Source: an uncultured Arachnia sp. (GTDB lineage: Bacteria > Actinomycetota > Actinomycetes > Propionibacteriales > Propionibacteriaceae). From it: DNA of 64,000 nt. The stretch lies in contig CANLSH010000008.1 of the NCBI GenBank assembly GCA_947493705.1, forward strand, positions 50,773-114,772, given 5' to 3'. The notes under the pieces were generated by a model. It was given only the letters and a program-made list of their open reading frames with translations. It was not told where the DNA came from and made no database searches. The position numbers and the translations under genes are program-made. Shown here in pieces: positions 61,928 through 64,000 of the stretch; positions within the stretch are counted from its first letter, which is position 1, and each line of letters starts with the position of its first letter.

Positions 61928-63417
61928 ATGGCGAAGGGGGCCAGCATGTCAGCAGCCGAAGTGCTGGAAGACCAGGAGGTGTCGCCGGTGAATACCGACG
62001 ATCTGGACTATGCCTTGTTTGAGGCGGAGCGCCGGGTACTGGAAATTCGGACCAAGCTGCACCGTTGGGCCGGTGATGATGTTCATCGCAGGTTCGATGA
62101 TCTGTTCAACCTCGTCGTTGATCCCGCGTTCCTTCTGGTGGCGTGGGCACGGGTGCGGGGCAACAAGGGTGCACGGACAGCCGGGATCGACGGGCATACT
62201 GCGTCGTCTGTCGCGCTGTTGATGGGTGTCGAGGACTTCCTCGACCAGTTGCGGGCCTCGTTGAAGGACCGCAGCTTCCGTCCACTCCCGGTGCGAGAGC
62301 GGATGATTCCCAAGGCGGGCGGCAAGTTGCGTCGTCTGGGGATCGCCACGATCACCGACCGGGTGGTGCAGGCATCGTTGAAGCTGGTGTTGGAGCCGAT
62401 TTTCGAGGCGGACTTCCTCCCGTGTTCCTACGGGTTCCGCCCGAATCGACGAGCCCATGACGCGGTGGCCGAAGTGCGTTTCTTGGCGTCCCACTCTTAT
62501 GAGTGGATCGTGGAGGGCGACATCAAGGCCTGTTTCGATGAGATCTCGCATCCCGCCCTTCTGGATCGGGTGCGCGGTCGTATCGGGGACAAACGCGTAT
62601 TGGGATTGGTCAAGGCGTTCCTCAAGGCAGGCATCCTCGGTGAGGACCGCGTGCTGCGGGAAAACAACGCCGGTACCCCCCAGGGTTCGATCGTGTCGCC
62701 GCTGTTGAGTAACGTGGCGCTCTCGGTCCTCGACGAATCCATCGCCGAGGCACCGGGCGGTCCCGGAACCAGCCCGTACCAACGGGGACAGCGAAGGTCT
62801 CACGGTCTGCCTAACTACAGGTTGATCCGTTATGCAGACGACTGGTGCCTGGTCGTTTCGGGTACCAGGGCCGACGCTGAACAGCTGCGAGAACAGGCAG
62901 CCACGGTCCTGTCCCGATGGGACTGCGGCTGTCGCCGGAGAAGACCCTGATCACCCATATCGACGAGGGCCTCGATTTCTTGGGATGGCGTATCCAGCGT
63001 CATCGCAAACGAGGCACTGATCGGTGCTACGTCTACACCTACCCAGCCCGAAAGGCCGTCATGGCCGTGACCGGCAAGGTGAAGACGATGTGCCGTGGAA
63101 TGGACACCGGCCAGCCGCTCGATGCCCTCCTCATCCGGCTCAACTGGATGTTGCGGGGCTGGTGCGCCTACTTCCGGCCCGGAGTGTCCAGCGCAACTTT
63201 CAAGTACCTGAGCTCCTACACGTGGGCGTGGGTCATGCGATGGTTGCGCCGGAAACACCGCCGGATCACCGTGAAGGAGTTACGTCGCCGCTTCTGCGGC
63301 GGCGGCTGGTGGCCAGAAACGGAGGAACGAACACTGTTCAATCCGGCGAAGGTCAGCACGACACGCTACCGATACCGGGGAACAGCGATCCCATCTCCGT
63401 GGCCGTCCATACGATGA
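61928..63417 (+). pseudogene. ltrA: Group II intron reverse transcriptase / maturase, frameshifted
   Basis: The first frame (to 62950) carries RT domains: NKGARTAGIDGHTA, the fingers motif IPKAGGKLRRLGIATITDRVVQ, FLPCSYGFRPNRRAHDA, IKACFDEISH, NNAGTPQGSIVSPLLSNVAL and the catalytic LIRYADDWCLVV. At about 62912 one base is missing; the +frame then reads MGLRLSPEKTLITHIDEGLDFLGWRI, followed by the maturase-specific X domain (RGWCAYFRPG, TVKELRRRF) and ends at 63417. The corrected protein would be 496 residues. No HNH endonuclease domain is present. Confidence 0.88.
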
Positions 63418-63448
63418 ACAGCACCATTCCTGCTCCGGGACTTGTGGA

Positions 63449-63482
63449 GCGCCCGTTGCGGTGAAAGCCGCACGGCGGGTGC
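63449..63482 (+). ncRNA. Group II intron domain V
   Basis: 34-nt hairpin: lower stem GCGCCCG with CGGGTGC, upper stem TGCGG with CCGCA, GAAA loop and a short CGG bulge on the 3' side. A CGC triad near the base (instead of AGC) is the form of class C and related bacterial introns. Confidence 0.8.
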
Positions 63483-63918
63483 GGGAAGCGGTCCGAGGAA
63501 ACGGGCCGGTCGAAAGACCGGAACCGCGCCTCGGCCCGACTTCACTACTACATGCTGGAAAACGCCCCGTTTGAGGTGCTGCTGGTCAACGCCCACGATG
63601 CCAAGAACCTGCCCGGCCGCAAGACAGACGTCTCCGATGCGACGTGGCTGGCGCAGCTTGGCGCTCACGGGTTGTTGCGGGCCTCGTTCGCACCGCCTCA
63701 GCCGATCCGGGAACTGCGCGATCTGACCCGCACCCGGATCGCGATCGCCAGGGAACGTGCCGGGAATGGGAAGCGCAACGTTTGGAGAAGGTGCTGGAGG
63801 ATGCCGGAATCAAGCTGTCGGTGGTAGCCACCGACATCACTGGTGTTTCCGGGCGGGCCATCTTGGCCGTATTGGCTACCGGAGAGCGTAGTCCAGCGGT
63901 TCTGGCGGATCTCTCAGT

Positions 63919-64000
63919 CAAACTGAGTATTCGAAGGCGTGAAGGCCACCGGGTATTGCCGTTGGGGGCCAGCGGTATTGCTGTCGGGGGCCGGTGGTGA
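63919..64000. repeat. Junction with 22-bp tandem repeats at the window end
   Basis: IS110 similarity stops at the small palindrome CTCAGT-CAA-ACTGAG (63913-63927). Then GGTATTGCCGTTGGGGGCC (63952) and GGTATTGCTGTCGGGGGCC (63974) form a near-identical 22-bp tandem pair. Several terminal repeats in a row are typical of IS21-type ends, so another element may begin here. Confidence 0.5.

Larger units (their letters stand above)
61375..63545 (+). mobile_element. Group II intron inserted in the IS110 transposase
   Basis: 2,171-bp intron in the sense orientation. It begins GTTCGG and ends TTCAC, with a bacterial group II domain V (63449-63482, CGC-type triad) and a domain VI stem (GTCCGAGG with CCTCGGCC) near the 3' end, and encodes a reverse transcriptase/maturase. 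The 5' exon ends CATTT, which could pair with AAATG at 61722-61726 (candidate EBS1). Excision would leave an intact IS110 junction. Confidence 0.88.
61156..63918 (+). pseudogene. IS110-family transposase, split by a group II intron and frameshifted
   Basis: Exon 1 (61156-61374) encodes MEVLHARCAGLDLSKRDAK (first catalytic Asp) up to VVMEATGDYWKPF (catalytic Glu). Exon 2 starts at 63546 with YYMLENAPFEVLLVNAHDAKNLPGRKTDVSDATW (the two remaining Asp residues). Joining 61374 to 63546 restores the IS110 frame exactly. A base is missing near 63762, after which REWEAQRLEKVLEDAGIKLS continues in another frame, and homology ends at about 63915 in VLADLS. AAGGAG lies upstream of ATG 61156. The C-terminal Tnp_20 domain with its catalytic Ser is absent. 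Confidence 0.88.

Noticed and set aside
1..64000. CRISPR array
   Set aside because: No regularly spaced 24-40 bp repeats with unique spacers; the repeats at 10.9 kb are directly tandem and those at 17 kb have only two copies.

Overview
The window is high-GC actinobacterial chromosome. Gene content points to Propionibacteriaceae (Tessaracoccus-like; inferred, not proven): a polyphosphate glucokinase, a succinate/propionate-type CoA-transferase, cobalamin genes, DUF1707/PH-domain membrane proteins and the tRNA set. No rRNA and no CRISPR array is visible.

Region 1 (1-30.1 kb) is mainly core chromosome. It holds an aldo/keto reductase (cut by the window edge), argS, ppgK, an operon of two PH-domain membrane proteins with a DUF1707 protein, two tRNA-Gly genes, a cNMP/CBS/DUF294 regulator translationally coupled to a 3'-5' exonuclease, a DEAD-box RNA helicase, methyltransferases, a MerR regulator with a perfect operator palindrome, a secreted NodB-type deacetylase, a MazF/PemK-fold protein, an M20 amidohydrolase, an acetyl-CoA hydrolase/CoA-transferase, serB, an HtrA-type protease, a cobC-cobT fusion with cobU and cobS, two alpha/beta hydrolases, an SDR and small membrane proteins. 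Intergenic spaces carry several families of short repeats, including a two-copy ~150-bp element with inverted ends.

Region 2 (30.5-38.4 kb) is one giant secreted, cell-wall-type surface protein of about 2,611 residues: an acidic N-terminal stretch, a von Willebrand A domain, prealbumin-like repeats, nine DUF11-like repeats, a DUF5979-like domain and a sortase-like tail. AT-rich, nearly gene-free DNA with a tRNA-Ser follows.

Region 3 (39.7-48.1 kb) is an accessory island. A broken second copy of the LCP/phosphatase genes lies at its left edge in the same orientation as the intact copy at its right edge. Between them a DUF1016 (YhcG-like) nuclease gene has been split exactly by a 4.65-kb Recombinase-in-Trio (RIT) element: three overlapping tyrosine recombinases, 40-bp terminal inverted repeats and an alpha/beta-hydrolase passenger. 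A decayed MNT nucleotidyltransferase gene sits at the right edge.

Region 4 (48.1-60.8 kb) is a surface-polysaccharide locus: an LCP ligase, a three-domain RmlC-RmlD-tyrosine phosphatase fusion, a degenerate SGNH protein, a Wzz/BY-kinase, a CapD-type dehydratase, a WecA-like transferase fused to an SDR, a glycosyltransferase and a Wzy-like polymerase. Base composition falls from about 55.4 kb onward, suggesting a swapped, strain-specific part of the locus.

Region 5 (60.8-64.0 kb) is an IS110-family transposase gene interrupted in the sense orientation by a 2.17-kb group II intron, with frameshifts in both the intron reverse transcriptase and the transposase. Four mobile or accessory genes each carry a single-base indel while no core gene here does; this fits decay, but assembly error is not excluded.
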